Notes: a model not told the origin generated them from the letters alone. A DNA stretch of 64,000 nucleotides from Microbacterium sp. VKM Ac-2923 (GCF_022815605.1 NZ_JALGRP010000001.1:343715-407714), one strand, 5' to 3'; positions 39,308 to 48,750 are shown, counted from the first letter of the stretch. Numbers and translations are program-made.

Positions 39308-39313
39308 TAGGCT
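39308..39313 (+). promoter_or_regulatory. -10 box (TAGGCT) for leaderless truA
   Basis: TAGGCT ends six bases before the truA GTG at 39320, the geometry of a leaderless promoter. No Shine-Dalgarno sequence precedes the GTG. Confidence 0.5.
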
Positions 39314-39319
39314 GGTGGC

Positions 39320-40177
39320 GTGCGCATCCGCCTCGACATCGCCTATGACGGCACTCACTTCCGGGGCTGGGCCCGTCAACCGGGTCTCCGAACGGTGCAG
39401 GGGGAGCTCGAGGGGGCGCTCGCGCGGATCGTCGGCGGTGAGCCGCGCCTGATCGTTGCCGGACGCACGGACGCGGGAGTCCACGCCTCGGGGCAGGTCG
39501 CACACGTCGACCTGAACGAGGACCAGATCGCGCGCCTGCCGCGGCGCCGACGCGACAACGACGAAGGCGACGCGGTCGTCGCCTTGGCTGGACGGGTACG
39601 AGGTGTGCTGGGCCTTTACGCGGACGTCACCGTGCGCCGAGCGTCGCGCGCCCCCGAGGGATTCGACGCGCGCTTCTCCGCGGTGTGGAGGCGCTATTCG
39701 TACCGTCTGGCCGACGCGACGACGGGCTACGATCCGCTGAGCCGACAGCGGACGACGACCCTCCGCGGTGTTCTCGACCTGGAGAGGATGGATGCCGCCG
39801 CGTCGCGGTTGATCGGCCTGCACGACTTCGCTGCGTACTGCAAGGCTCGCGAAAAGGCCACCACCATCCGCACCCTGCTCGAGTTCGATTGGCGCCGGGA
39901 CGACGGCGGCGTCCTCGTGGCCAACGTCCGCGCTGATGCGTTCTGCCACAGCATGGTGCGAGCTCTCGTGGGCGCCTGCGTGGCGGTGGGGGAGGGGCGG
40001 ATCGAGGTCGATGACGTCGTGGCCATCCGTGACGCTCGCTTGCGGATACCCGAGACCAAGGTGCTGGCCGCGCGGGGTCTCGTGCTCGCGGAGGTCGGCT
40101 ACCCCGCGGACGAGCTCCTGGCGGCGCGCGCCGAGCAGACGCGCAACCGACGGGATGCCGACGACTCGGCATCCTGA
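39320..40177 (+). CDS. truA: tRNA pseudouridine synthase A
   Basis: 285 residues from GTG (MRIRLDIAYDGTHFRGWARQ). The catalytic aspartate lies in AGRTDAGVHASGQVAH. The enzyme makes pseudouridine at positions 38-40 of the tRNA anticodon arm. A charged insert (RRRRDNDEGD) near residues 75-85 is an actinobacterial addition. It follows the rplQ terminator and appears to be transcribed without a leader. Confidence 0.96.
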   Translation: MRIRLDIAYDGTHFRGWARQPGLRTVQGELEGALARIVGGEPRLIVAGRTDAGVHASGQVAHVDLNEDQIARLPRRRRDNDEGDAVVALAGRVRGVLGLYADVTVRRASRAPEGFDARFSAVWRRYSYRLADATTGYDPLSRQRTTTLRGVLDLERMDAAASRLIGLHDFAAYCKAREKATTIRTLLEFDWRRDDGGVLVANVRADAFCHSMVRALVGACVAVGEGRIEVDDVVAIRDARLRIPETKVLAARGLVLAEVGYPADELLAARAEQTRNRRDADDSAS

Positions 40178-40230
40178 GGTCCTCCCGCGCGGCCGGGGCA
40201 AGCCCTCGGAGATCTCCGTGGGAGCGGACG

Positions 40231-40236
40231 TATGCT
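40231..40236 (+). promoter_or_regulatory. -10 box (TATGCT) for the phosphodiesterase-like gene
   Basis: TATGCT ends nine bases before the ATG at 40246, so the transcript would have almost no leader. No Shine-Dalgarno sequence is visible. Confidence 0.5.
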
Positions 40237-40245
40237 GACATCGCC

Positions 40246-40938
40246 ATGAAGGTCATCTCGTACAACCTCAACAAGCACCGCGCCGCCGGTGAGCTCACCG
40301 AGCTCGTCGAGAAGCACGCGGTGGACGTGCTGTGTCTCCAGGAGTGCGACACGAACGACATCCCCGACCACGTGGGCAGACTCCGCCTTGCCGAGGCGAC
40401 CCAGCGCAACCGCCTCGGGCTTGCGCTCTACTACCGCGAGAACACCTTCCGCGCCGAAGAAGTCCGCGCGATCTCGCTCAAGAAGTCACTGCACGACTAC
40501 GTCCTCAAGCCCGCGGAGGAGCGGATGCTGGGTGTGCGGCTGCGCGATATCGACACCGGTCGCGACGTGATCGTCGCCTCGTTCCATGCAGCGCCGCTCA
40601 CCGCGCTCAACTCGTTGCGCCGACACCAGATCCGCACGGCGCTCACCGAATTGCAGAACCTCGGCCCCGGTCTCCCCGCGCTCATGGTGGGGGACTACAA
40701 CTACCCGGTGTTCAAGGAGAACCTGGGCCAGAAGGTCCGCGACCAGGGCTACGAGCTGACGCTGAGCGATGCTCGTACCTACACGCGCTACCGGTTCTTC
40801 AAGGGGCACTACGACTTCGCCACGTCCGTGGGCTTCGACATCGCCCACATCAAGACCCTGCCGCAGGGGCTCAGCGACCATCTGCCGATCCTCATCACCG
40901 CCGAGGTCACAACCTCCCGTGCACGTGGTCTGACGTAG
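40246..40938 (+). CDS. Endonuclease/exonuclease/phosphatase-family protein
   Basis: 230 residues. Fold signature motifs in order: SYNLN (5-9), LCLQECD (about 30-36, metal-binding Glu), ASFHAAPL, VGDYNYP (Asp/Asn pair) and SDHLPI (catalytic His). Together they place it in the DNase I-like metal-dependent phosphoesterase superfamily. No signal peptide is visible, so it acts in the cytosol; the substrate (nucleic acid, nucleotide or phospholipid) cannot be told. It stands alone after truA, with a double hairpin between it and the convergent LAxTG gene. Confidence 0.85.
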   Translation: MKVISYNLNKHRAAGELTELVEKHAVDVLCLQECDTNDIPDHVGRLRLAEATQRNRLGLALYYRENTFRAEEVRAISLKKSLHDYVLKPAEERMLGVRLRDIDTGRDVIVASFHAAPLTALNSLRRHQIRTALTELQNLGPGLPALMVGDYNYPVFKENLGQKVRDQGYELTLSDARTYTRYRFFKGHYDFATSVGFDIAHIKTLPQGLSDHLPILITAEVTTSRARGLT

Positions 40939-40949
40939 GTCGGCGGCGT

Positions 40950-41007
40950 GCCGGCTTCGGCCGGCGGCAGGGAACGACAGAGGGGGCCGTCCGTAGACGA
41001 CCCCCTC
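40950..41007. terminator. Bidirectional terminator between convergent genes
   Basis: Two stems: GCCGGC-TTCG-GCCGGC (40950-40965), then GAGGGGG (40980-40986) paired with CCCCCTC (41001-41007). They lie between the stops of the phosphodiesterase-like gene (40938) and the LAxTG gene (41025, other strand), so they can serve both directions. Confidence 0.65.
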
Positions 41008-41024
41008 ACGCGTACCTCCGCGGA

Positions 41025-41579
41025 TCAGGATGCCAGGTGGCGCCGGCGACGGACCACGGTGCCGACGGCCACCGCGCCGCCCGCGACGACGAGTGCCCCG
41101 CCCGCGATCCAGAGACCTGCCGTCCCACCCGCGTCGAAGCCGGTCACGGCCAGGCCGCCCTTGGCGGGTGACGTGCTCGATCCCGCCGGGGTGACGGTCA
41201 CGCTCGAGTGCAGCACCACCCCGCTCGTGGCGCCGGTGAAGGTGAAGGAGTAGACCCCCTTGGCATTGCTCGGAAAGCGCACCGGCGTCTTGAGGTAGCC
41301 GTTGACCGCGCGGGAACGGAGAGAGTCGTTGGTCTCGGTCGCGACCGAGGCGAGCGTGATGCTCTTCGCGGCACCGCCGGTGACGGAGATGATGATCTCT
41401 TCGTCGCCCTGGTAGGCCGCGCGGTCGGTCGTGAACGTGGCCACGCCGCCGGGGGCGACCGTGGACGGCGAGACGGCGACGACGGCGGGGTCGGTGTAGG
41501 CGTTGGCGGCCGTGGGAGCCATCAGCGCGGCCGCGGCGAGCGAGAGCGCGGTGACGGCCCGGATGATCGTGGTCTTCAT
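41025..41579 (-). CDS. Secreted surface protein with LAxTG sorting signal
   Basis: 184 residues from ATG at 41579. Residues 1-27 form a signal peptide ending in ANA. The mature part (about 28-135) is predicted beta-rich, likely one Ig-like domain. The C-terminal sorting signal is LAVTG (143-147), then a hydrophobic helix and an RRRR tail, matching the LAxTG signal used by class E sortases in high-GC actinobacteria. The protein should be linked to the cell wall. No sortase gene is in the window. Function of the domain is unknown. Confidence 0.85.
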   Translation of the reverse strand: MKTTIIRAVTALSLAAAALMAPTAANAYTDPAVVAVSPSTVAPGGVATFTTDRAAYQGDEEIIISVTGGAAKSITLASVATETNDSLRSRAVNGYLKTPVRFPSNAKGVYSFTFTGATSGVVLHSSVTVTPAGSSTSPAKGGLAVTGFDAGGTAGLWIAGGALVVAGGAVAVGTVVRRRRHLAS

Positions 41580-41768
41580 GGGGTGCCCCATCTGCTTGGC
41601 GAAGTCGAGCCGATACGAGGACAGCGAGACGAGGTCCGACGCTCGCCGTCCGAGTGGCTTCTAGCCGAGAGTCTTGTGGAGGAGCAGTACGCGACTCGCG
41701 AGGGAGCGAGAGGTTTCATGCGGGCACACCCCGGACTTCACCCCATCGCGCGAGCGGTCCGTGCGCGG

Positions 41769-43535
41769 TCATCCGCGGAACCGGCACTCCCCGATACGCG
41801 GGACCTCGGCGCCGTCACGGGTGGGTGTTGCCACGGCATCCAGTTCGGGGGTCCTCGCCAGCCTCACGAGGAGCTCCAAGCGAGCGGTTTCGCCGGGGGC
41901 CAGCTGCACGGACCACTTCACCACCTGACGTTCGTCGTGCACTCCGCCGGCGAACCCCGGGGCGTCGCCGTCCGCACTCGTCCGACGCTCGACGAGGACG
42001 GCTCCCGGCGGAAGGTAGACGTACACCCCCGTCAAGGCGTCGCCGACCGGCACGCCGTACTCGCCACCCCCGGTCACGTACGTCGGGAGAGAAGCCGGGT
42101 CGGGAGCGTCGCTGCGCAATTCCACGTGCAGCGAGGCCGTGTCGTCCGTGCACCAGGCGATCTCGACGTGCGGGTGGAGGTAGTAGTCCATCTTGGAGCC
42201 CGTGCCGTCGTTCAGGTAGACGCCGAACGTCGTGCGTCTGTCATCGGACGTGGGAAGGGCGCCCTGCAGGGTCGAACCGTCGAGGACGGCCTGCTCGGTG
42301 GCATCCGCGTTCCAGATCAGCAGCCGTCGCTCCTGCGCGGAATGGCTGACCGCGTCGACCAGGGCGACGGGGTCGACGTGACCGTCGGCGAGCGCCTGGA
42401 ACACCGCCGCCGAGGCACTCTGGAAGAAGGCGTCCTGATCGCGCGGATCGGCGTAGCGACGATACGTTTCATCGAGGAGAAGCGGGACGGCGTTGTCGGT
42501 CGTCAGAACGTCGCCCGAGGGGAGGCGCACGGGTCCCGTCGCCCGCAACAGATACGCCAGGGTCACCGGATCGAGCGCCACCACCGCATCGACGGTCGTA
42601 CCGTGCACGCGCCGCCACATCTCTCGTGCGAGAGGAGCGCCGACCGAGAAGTCCGGCACCTGGGTCGTGTTCTGCAGATACCGGGCGGGGCGGGTGTCGT
42701 AGATGCTTCGCACGTCGTCGGGGAGCTCGGCCACGGGAGAGTCGCCCGACGCGGCGACGTCGGCGGAGGACGCCTGCGCGGCGAGCGTCATCCGGCCCTC
42801 GACCGTGTCGAGCTGCACGACCGCGCCCACGACGCCGCCCAGCGAGCGCCACTCGGCGTTGTTCTGGAGGAGCACGAGGGTGGACCGGGGACGATCGGCG
42901 CCCAGCATCGCCGGGACGAGGCGTGTGGCCCGCTCCAGGGCATCGGCCGCGTCCGCCGCGGTACCGAGGAGTTCCCCCGCCTCCGAGACCCCCTCGGACA
43001 CCCGTCCGAGGAGCGGCAGACGGTCGATGGCGTCGACACGGTCGGCTGACTCCCGCAGCGTCGCGGCGGCGTCCGCCGCGGCGGGGGCGACGGCGGCGAT
43101 ACGGGAGACGTCGATGGCGCCGTCGACGGGGCGCAACACGTCGAGGGAGAGTGCCGCGGCGGCCGCGGCGAGGGGATCGACGGCGGCGACGGCGCCGTCG
43201 ATCGCAGCGGCGGTCTCGGACACCGCGGACAGCTGGGGCCCGACCCAAGGCAGGGTTTCAGCGAGACGCCAGATCGGGTCGGCGGTCAACTCGCGGGCCG
43301 CGGACGTGTCCGCACCGGCGGACGAGAGCGCGGCCGTCGCGGCCGCGAGGTCGTCGACGTCGCTCACCGTCGCCGACACCACCGCGCGCGCCTCGCTCAG
43401 GTGGCCCTGAGCGAGCGCGGCCCGCACACCGACCCACGTGGTGAGGGCGAGTCCCAGGACGGCGACGAGGCAGACGACGCCGGCGAAGACCCGGCGCGCA
43501 CGGGACGAGGATCCGGAGCGGGAGGTGGCGATCAC
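41769..43535 (-). CDS. DUF4012 membrane-anchored extracellular protein
   Basis: 588 residues from GTG at 43535, preceded by a -10-like TAGGGT. One transmembrane helix at about 16-38, then a long helical region (40-215) and the DUF4012 domain starting near TLVLLQNNAEWRSLGGVVGA, the hallmark phrase. Most of the protein should be outside the cell. DUF4012 proteins are often encoded near polysaccharide and envelope genes; their biochemical activity is not known. It is divergent from the following lipoprotein gene. Confidence 0.85.
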   Translation of the reverse strand: MIATSRSGSSSRARRVFAGVVCLVAVLGLALTTWVGVRAALAQGHLSEARAVVSATVSDVDDLAAATAALSSAGADTSAARELTADPIWRLAETLPWVGPQLSAVSETAAAIDGAVAAVDPLAAAAAALSLDVLRPVDGAIDVSRIAAVAPAAADAAATLRESADRVDAIDRLPLLGRVSEGVSEAGELLGTAADAADALERATRLVPAMLGADRPRSTLVLLQNNAEWRSLGGVVGAVVQLDTVEGRMTLAAQASSADVAASGDSPVAELPDDVRSIYDTRPARYLQNTTQVPDFSVGAPLAREMWRRVHGTTVDAVVALDPVTLAYLLRATGPVRLPSGDVLTTDNAVPLLLDETYRRYADPRDQDAFFQSASAAVFQALADGHVDPVALVDAVSHSAQERRLLIWNADATEQAVLDGSTLQGALPTSDDRRTTFGVYLNDGTGSKMDYYLHPHVEIAWCTDDTASLHVELRSDAPDPASLPTYVTGGGEYGVPVGDALTGVYVYLPPGAVLVERRTSADGDAPGFAGGVHDERQVVKWSVQLAPGETARLELLVRLARTPELDAVATPTRDGAEVPRIGECRFRG

Positions 43536-43541
43536 GCGAGA

Positions 43542-43547
43542 ACCCTA
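43542..43547 (-). promoter_or_regulatory. -10 box (TAGGGT) for the DUF4012 gene
   Basis: On the minus strand TAGGGT ends six bases before the GTG start at 43535, consistent with a leaderless message. On the plus strand TAGACT (43578-43583) may serve the divergent lipoprotein gene. Confidence 0.45.
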
Positions 43548-43609
43548 GGCCAGCCGGTTCGCCGGTCTTCGCTCCCCTAGACTGAGGCAATCGACTCGGG
43601 GGAGAACGC

Positions 43610-44224
43610 ATGTCGCTTGGAGTGCAATGCGTCAGGGTGACGGCGGTGGCCCTGACGGGGATGCTCCTGCTGGCATCGACCGGGTGCGGCGCTCCGCCGT
43701 GGCAGCAGAGTGCGGGCGAATCGACCCCCGCTCCGACCGCATCGGTCGTTCCGCAACCGGTGCCCAACGACCTCTCGAGCGGGTCCACGAAGCGTTCCCT
43801 CACCACCGGGGCCGTGACGGCGACAGTGGACTATTGGTCGACCCTGTCGATGGATCGCTGGACACGGACGGCGTTGAAGCCCGTCAACCTGTCGATGGTG
43901 ACGGTCGTCACCCCGGACGACGGCCAGAAGGTCTATCTGCAGCGCGCCACCATGACGGCGGTTCCGGGTAACGCCTCCGAGTCACTTTCGCCGCTGCCGC
44001 AGCAGGTCGATCAGACGGAGTCACCGGGGTATCTGGTGCTCTCCCCCTACAGCTACTCGCAGGTCTTCACCGTCGGCGAGGTCCCGCCCGAGAGCACCTT
44101 TGTCACCCTGCAGTTCACCTTCGAGTACCTCGTCCAGACCACCCCGACGTCGAGCGAGTACGCGAAGCAGACCGCCACCGACTCGCTGACCGTGGCCCTC
44201 GCCGACGGGGTCTCGGGCGGCTGA
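43610..44224 (+). CDS. Lipoprotein of unknown function
   Basis: 204 residues from ATG, with GGGGGAGAA upstream. A signal sequence ends in the lipobox-like STGC (Cys26 or so). The mature part opens with a Ser/Thr/Pro-rich linker and then a beta-rich domain (about 65-195) with no recognised family. It should sit on the outer face of the membrane. The gene is divergent from the DUF4012 gene and convergent with the histidine kinase. Confidence 0.75.
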   Translation: MSLGVQCVRVTAVALTGMLLLASTGCGAPPWQQSAGESTPAPTASVVPQPVPNDLSSGSTKRSLTTGAVTATVDYWSTLSMDRWTRTALKPVNLSMVTVVTPDDGQKVYLQRATMTAVPGNASESLSPLPQQVDQTESPGYLVLSPYSYSQVFTVGEVPPESTFVTLQFTFEYLVQTTPTSSEYAKQTATDSLTVALADGVSGG

Positions 44225-44288
44225 GACACGTCCTCCGGTTCACCGGGGGCGTTGTGCGCGCGGTCGCTGCTCGGCGTGAGCGGGCCGT

Positions 44289-46043
44289 TCAGACCGGGGT
44301 GTCGTCGGTGACCGCCGGGAGGACGACGGTCACGGTCGTGCCGACGCCGGGCTCGCTCTCGAGGAACAGCGAGCCGCCCTGTTCCTCGACGATGCTGCGG
44401 ATGATCCCCATGCCCAAGCCGGTCCCCGGGGTCTCGCTCTCGCGGGCCGTGCGCGCGCGGAAGTACGGATCGAACACGCGCTCCAGATCTTCGGCGTGGA
44501 TGCCGATCCCGGTGTCGGCGAAGTGGAGGATGACGTCCTCCGGGGACACCTCGCCCGAGATGCGGATCGTGCCGCCCGACCGGGTGTACTTGATCGCATT
44601 GCTCAGGATGTTGTCGAACGCCTGACGCAGCCGGAAGCCATCGCCGGCGACCCGGGTCGCTTCGGGGAGCTCCTCGATCAGGCTCACGCGCCGCGCGGTG
44701 GCTGTCGGACGGAAGGACTCGAGCGCCGACGCGATGATGCGGCCGGCATCGGCGACCGCGGGGGTCGCCGGCTCGCGGAACACCCCCCGTGACGTCGCGA
44801 GGATCTCGGAGATGAGCTTCTGCATGCGTTCGCCCGCCGCGGCGATCACCTCGAGCTGCTCGCGCACCTTCGGCGTGAGATCCGGAGCGTCCAGGGCGAG
44901 GTCGGCGTGACCGATGATGGCCGTGAGCGGGTTTCGCAACTCGTGCGACACCGTTGCCGCCAGTCGCTCGCGGGCGCGTTCGGATTCGATCAGCGCCGTC
45001 ACGTCGTGCACGATGAGTAACGTGCTCTCGGGCTCGTCGGCCGAGACGAGTCGACGCGTCGACGCGGACAGGGCGCGCCACTCGCCGCGGGCGTCGAACA
45101 GCCACACCCGCTCGTCGTCGAACTGTTCCCCCCGGGCAGCGCGCACGAACGGGCGCTCGTTGTCGGACAGGGGCGCTCCGCGCAGCGTCGCGTACTCGAC
45201 GGTTCCCCCCGGGCGCTGGGGTTCGTCTCGCTCGATACCGTACAGCGCGACGTAGGTGTCGTTGAGGGCGAGCACCTCACCCTCTGCCGACAGTCGGGCG
45301 ATCCCGGTGTCGAGGCCGTTCAACATCTGGGACACGCGTCGCTCCTGACCCGAGACGCGCTGGAGCGTCCCCTGCAGCCTCCGTGCCTGACGTCGCAGCA
45401 GCTGTTTGAAGGCGCGGGTCTGCCGCGTGAAGAGGTAGGTGTTGATCGCGATGAAGGTCAGCGACAGCAGGACGACGAGGAATCGCAACGCCGAGGAGGG
45501 GCCGGTGGCGTTCAGCGTCGCGTCGAGCAGGATGATGGCGCCGACCGCCACCAGGGCGGAGATGAGGGATGCCAGCGCGAAATGCGTGGCGATCCACATG
45601 ATGGGGAACACCCAGAAGAACCCGAAACGCAGGTCGGTGCCCACACTCATCAGGCCGATGGCGATGATGTCGCCGAAGGGGATGGCGGACACCGCCGCGC
45701 GAGGGAGTTTGTGCCAGGGCACCACGATGGCCACCGCCGTGAGGGCGATCACGATGCCGATGCCGGAGGAGAAGGACCACGAGGTGAAGAGGATCGGCTC
45801 GATCACCTGCACGAGCAGCACGGTGATCATGACGCTCGCACCGAGGATCAGCTGCAGGAGCCATACCGACCGGGTGCGCCCGCCGGAACCGGTCCTGTCG
45901 TCGTCGCGCGCGCTGTCCGAGGGAGCTGGTGTGACGCTCCTCGGGGGTGCCATGTTCCCGAGCTTATCGACAGGGGTGCGGGGGACCGGCGAATCCGACC
46001 GGCGGCGTCCCGCGGCGTTCGGCGGGAGGGAGCCCGGGCACAT
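44289..46043 (-). CDS. PAS-containing membrane sensor histidine kinase
   Basis: 584 residues from ATG at 46043, which overlaps the upstream stop (TGATG); codon bias in the first 30 codons is coding-like. A later ATG at 45953 with its own TAAGCT box is an alternative. About six transmembrane helices span residues 62-205, then a short coiled segment, a PAS-like domain (about 235-350), the HisKA site SHELRNP with His367, and the ATPase domain with N box (QAFDNILSNAIKY), G1 (DTGIGI) and GTGLGMGI. The large helical sensor suggests detection within the membrane. Response regulator partner is likely the one at 48803-49669, two genes away. Confidence 0.92.
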   Translation of the reverse strand: MCPGSLPPNAAGRRRSDSPVPRTPVDKLGNMAPPRSVTPAPSDSARDDDRTGSGGRTRSVWLLQLILGASVMITVLLVQVIEPILFTSWSFSSGIGIVIALTAVAIVVPWHKLPRAAVSAIPFGDIIAIGLMSVGTDLRFGFFWVFPIMWIATHFALASLISALVAVGAIILLDATLNATGPSSALRFLVVLLSLTFIAINTYLFTRQTRAFKQLLRRQARRLQGTLQRVSGQERRVSQMLNGLDTGIARLSAEGEVLALNDTYVALYGIERDEPQRPGGTVEYATLRGAPLSDNERPFVRAARGEQFDDERVWLFDARGEWRALSASTRRLVSADEPESTLLIVHDVTALIESERARERLAATVSHELRNPLTAIIGHADLALDAPDLTPKVREQLEVIAAAGERMQKLISEILATSRGVFREPATPAVADAGRIIASALESFRPTATARRVSLIEELPEATRVAGDGFRLRQAFDNILSNAIKYTRSGGTIRISGEVSPEDVILHFADTGIGIHAEDLERVFDPYFRARTARESETPGTGLGMGIIRSIVEEQGGSLFLESEPGVGTTVTVVLPAVTDDTPV

Positions 46044-47122
46044 CAGGCCTCACCGGCCGCATCGGTGTGCGGGCGCGAACGCCGGCTCTTCATGAGCGCA
46101 GACAGGCCGTCGACCGTGCGGACCATCGAGTGCTCGAACGACAGGTCCGGCACGTCGTCGTAATCCAGCAGGGGCATGCGCTGAGCGAACGCGCGTCGCA
46201 CCTCCGACTCGAGATCGTCTTCGACGGTCTCCGCTGGAGTCACGGCGAAAACGGTGTCGCGCGAGGGGAGACCCGCCACCACCTCGGGCAGTGCTTCGTC
46301 GATGGCGCCGGCCGCAGCGCGGAGCACCTCCCGACCGCGCGCGCCGCTGTGCGCGGTGCGGATGAGATCGATCTCGGGCAGGTGGACGAGCGTGACCCGC
46401 GCGCAGCCGTGCGCCGCGATGAGTCGCGCTGCTTCGCGTCGCAGAGCACCGCGGTCGTGCGCTCGCGTCCCCGGGGACGGCCGATCGTCGAGTTGTCGAC
46501 CGACGCGGACGGCGCCTGCCAAGACGAGGGCGATCGCTGCGGCGCTCACGAGCGCCGTCGCTTCGGCGGAGAGCATGCCCGGCTGGGTCAGGACGGCCAC
46601 ACCCGACACCGCGACCACGACGAGACGGGAGGCCATGTAGACGGCGTATCCGCTCAAAGTCCACGTCAGCAGTCGGCTCCCCCGCAGCGCCCCCAGCGGC
46701 CGTCGCGCACACTCGAGGGCCCCGAGGACGGCGAACACGACCAGTCCCGCGATCTTCAGCAAGGTGGCGTCTTCGAGCGGGACGAGGAAGGTGAGGCCGA
46801 GCAGGAAGACGCCCACGGCTGCGATGCCGACGGCGCCGACCGAGCGGCGGTGATTCAGGCGCCGCGCACCCGCCCACACGAGCCCGGCCGCCATCACGTT
46901 GGTGGCGTTGCCGCCGGCAGCGGCCGCCGTGCCGCCGCCCGCCGCCTCCAGGACGTTCATCGACCCGCACAGCAGGGCGGCGATCGCAGCCATGCCGAAG
47001 TACCGCACCAACTCGGCGCGCGCACCCCCGCGATCGTCGTCGAGGCGTCCGTGCGCGAGAAAGAGAATGGCGAGCGCGACGCCGGCGGTGGCGATGGTCG
47101 AAAGGAGCAGGAGGACGATCAT
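46043..47122 (-). CDS. Membrane protein with degenerate GGDEF-like C-terminal domain
   Basis: 359 residues from ATG at 47122 behind GGGAGGAAG. About six or seven transmembrane helices fill residues 1-210. The C-terminal part (about 225-340) follows the spacing of a diguanylate cyclase: VTLVHLPEIDLI in place of the metal-binding strand, GREVLRAAAGAI in place of the helix, and LPSRDTVFAV where LGGDEFAV would stand. The catalytic GGDEF residues are missing (SRDTV at 287-291), so it cannot be an active cyclase; it could bind nucleotide or act as a structural sensor. The similarity is by eye and moderate. Its stop overlaps the histidine kinase start. Confidence 0.7.
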   Translation of the reverse strand: MIVLLLLSTIATAGVALAILFLAHGRLDDDRGGARAELVRYFGMAAIAALLCGSMNVLEAAGGGTAAAAGGNATNVMAAGLVWAGARRLNHRRSVGAVGIAAVGVFLLGLTFLVPLEDATLLKIAGLVVFAVLGALECARRPLGALRGSRLLTWTLSGYAVYMASRLVVVAVSGVAVLTQPGMLSAEATALVSAAAIALVLAGAVRVGRQLDDRPSPGTRAHDRGALRREAARLIAAHGCARVTLVHLPEIDLIRTAHSGARGREVLRAAAGAIDEALPEVVAGLPSRDTVFAVTPAETVEDDLESEVRRAFAQRMPLLDYDDVPDLSFEHSMVRTVDGLSALMKSRRSRPHTDAAGEA

Positions 47123-47265
47123 GCGGCGACGTCTTCCTCCCGCAAGGACGGCGAACCTTGAGGGGATCTTGCGGGGACGCCTGTCCGGTGCAGCGGATGC
47201 ATTGCGGCCGGCCCGTCACAGTGGGACCAGGCCGATAGGTCGAAGACCGACAGGAAGGCACCACC

Positions 47266-48720
47266 ATGATCGATGTGCGCGGCACCTCTTACACGCACGA
47301 GCTCCGATCGCGTACGCCGGAGCACGAAGGCCGCTTCGGTGACGACTTCGAGGCCGTCATGGGGGACACGAGCGTGCACCGCTCGACGATCGGGTGCGTC
47401 ATCCCGGCCTACAACGAGGAGGAGTCGATCGCCGGCGTCATCGAGGCGCTGCTCGGGCAGACCCGTGTGCCGGACGTCATCCATGTCGTGGTCAACAACA
47501 CCTCGGATGCCACGGTCCGGATCGCCTCCCGCTTCAGCGGTCCCCACGAGGTGCTCACCGAACTCGGTGAGCAGTTCACCGAGGTGTTCGTGCATGACAT
47601 CGGCAAGAACCCCGACAAGAAGGTCGGCGCCCTCAACTACGGCTACTCCCTCGTCGAGGGCTACGACTACCTGCTGGGGGTCGACGGTGACACGGTCGCC
47701 GACTCCCGGGCCGTGGAGTACCTCGAGGCCGAGGCCGTCTCGGACACCCGCATCGGCGGGATCTCCGCGATCTACACCATCGACGACAAGCCCATCCGGG
47801 GTGGCGTGGCCCGATTCCTCATCGCCGGCCAGCGCACGCAGTTCGCGGCGTTCAACCTGCAGAACATGCTGCGCGGTCGGAACATGGCGGTGTTGGGCGG
47901 GCAGTTCTCGATCTTCTCCACCACCGCGCTGCGCGACGCGATGGTTCAGAACCATCAGTCGACGCCGTGGGTGAAAGACTCGGAGGTCGAGGACTCTCTG
48001 CTCTCCCTGCAGATCAAGAGCGCGGGCTACCTCACCAAGATCAGCCCCGTGGCGCGCGCCGACGTGGGAGGCATGACCACGCTGTCGGCCTACGACGCCC
48101 AGCAGGTCAAATGGACCTACGGCGCCATCGAACTCATGTGGCCCGGTCAGCGCGGCGACACCAAGGGGCAGCCCTTCCACCCCAACCTGCGCCTGAGGTG
48201 GTTCGAGAACGTCGGCATGCTGACGAACCTGTTCGTCCGCGTGGCGTTCCTCGCGCTTCTGGCGGGCTCGTTGTCGGTCGGTGCGTTCGTCTTCTCGCCG
48301 TGGTGGCTGATCCCGCCGGCCGTGGCGATGCTGCTGAATCTCCGCATCGCGCGAACGATGCAGAACGTGAATCGCACCGACATCTTGTTCGCGGTGCTCT
48401 TCCTCCCCGCGGAGGTTTTCATGTGGGTGCGTATCAGTCACTTCGTGCGCTCGTGGTCGCGCTTCCTGTCGCGCAAGAAGGTCGACAACTGGGCCATGCA
48501 GGCGAAGGCGGAACGCGGTGGAGGGCTGGGTCACTGGGTGCCGATGCTCGTACTGGTCGCCGTCGCCGTCGCGCTCGCCGTCATCTGGATGCTGGTGGGA
48601 CCGACCATGCAGTCGTCGATCCTGTGGGTCGGGTGGCCCATCGTCGGTGTGGTGACCGTGCTGCAGACGCTCATGATGTTCTCCAAGCTCGTTCGGCGCC
48701 AACACGGATTCAAGGTCTGA
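47266..48720 (+). CDS. Processive family 2 glycosyltransferase
   Basis: 484 residues from ATG with AGGAAGG upstream. The GT2 domain (about 40-285) shows VIPAYNEEESI, the DxD motif DGDT (140-143), GGQFSIF (211-217), the general base region VEDSLL (241-246) and QQVKW (279-283), a variant of the Q-x-x-R-W motif of processive synthases. Five transmembrane helices follow (about 300-475). This matches poly-GlcNAc or cellulose/hyaluronan-type synthases that extrude a polymer. No PilZ domain is present. The gene is divergent from the histidine kinase pair, and a GH6 enzyme is encoded nearby. The sugar cannot be told from sequence. Confidence 0.88.
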   Translation: MIDVRGTSYTHELRSRTPEHEGRFGDDFEAVMGDTSVHRSTIGCVIPAYNEEESIAGVIEALLGQTRVPDVIHVVVNNTSDATVRIASRFSGPHEVLTELGEQFTEVFVHDIGKNPDKKVGALNYGYSLVEGYDYLLGVDGDTVADSRAVEYLEAEAVSDTRIGGISAIYTIDDKPIRGGVARFLIAGQRTQFAAFNLQNMLRGRNMAVLGGQFSIFSTTALRDAMVQNHQSTPWVKDSEVEDSLLSLQIKSAGYLTKISPVARADVGGMTTLSAYDAQQVKWTYGAIELMWPGQRGDTKGQPFHPNLRLRWFENVGMLTNLFVRVAFLALLAGSLSVGAFVFSPWWLIPPAVAMLLNLRIARTMQNVNRTDILFAVLFLPAEVFMWVRISHFVRSWSRFLSRKKVDNWAMQAKAERGGGLGHWVPMLVLVAVAVALAVIWMLVGPTMQSSILWVGWPIVGVVTVLQTLMMFSKLVRRQHGFKV

Positions 48721-48750
48721 CGGCGCTCCGCGCCGATGTTCCGACCCCTC

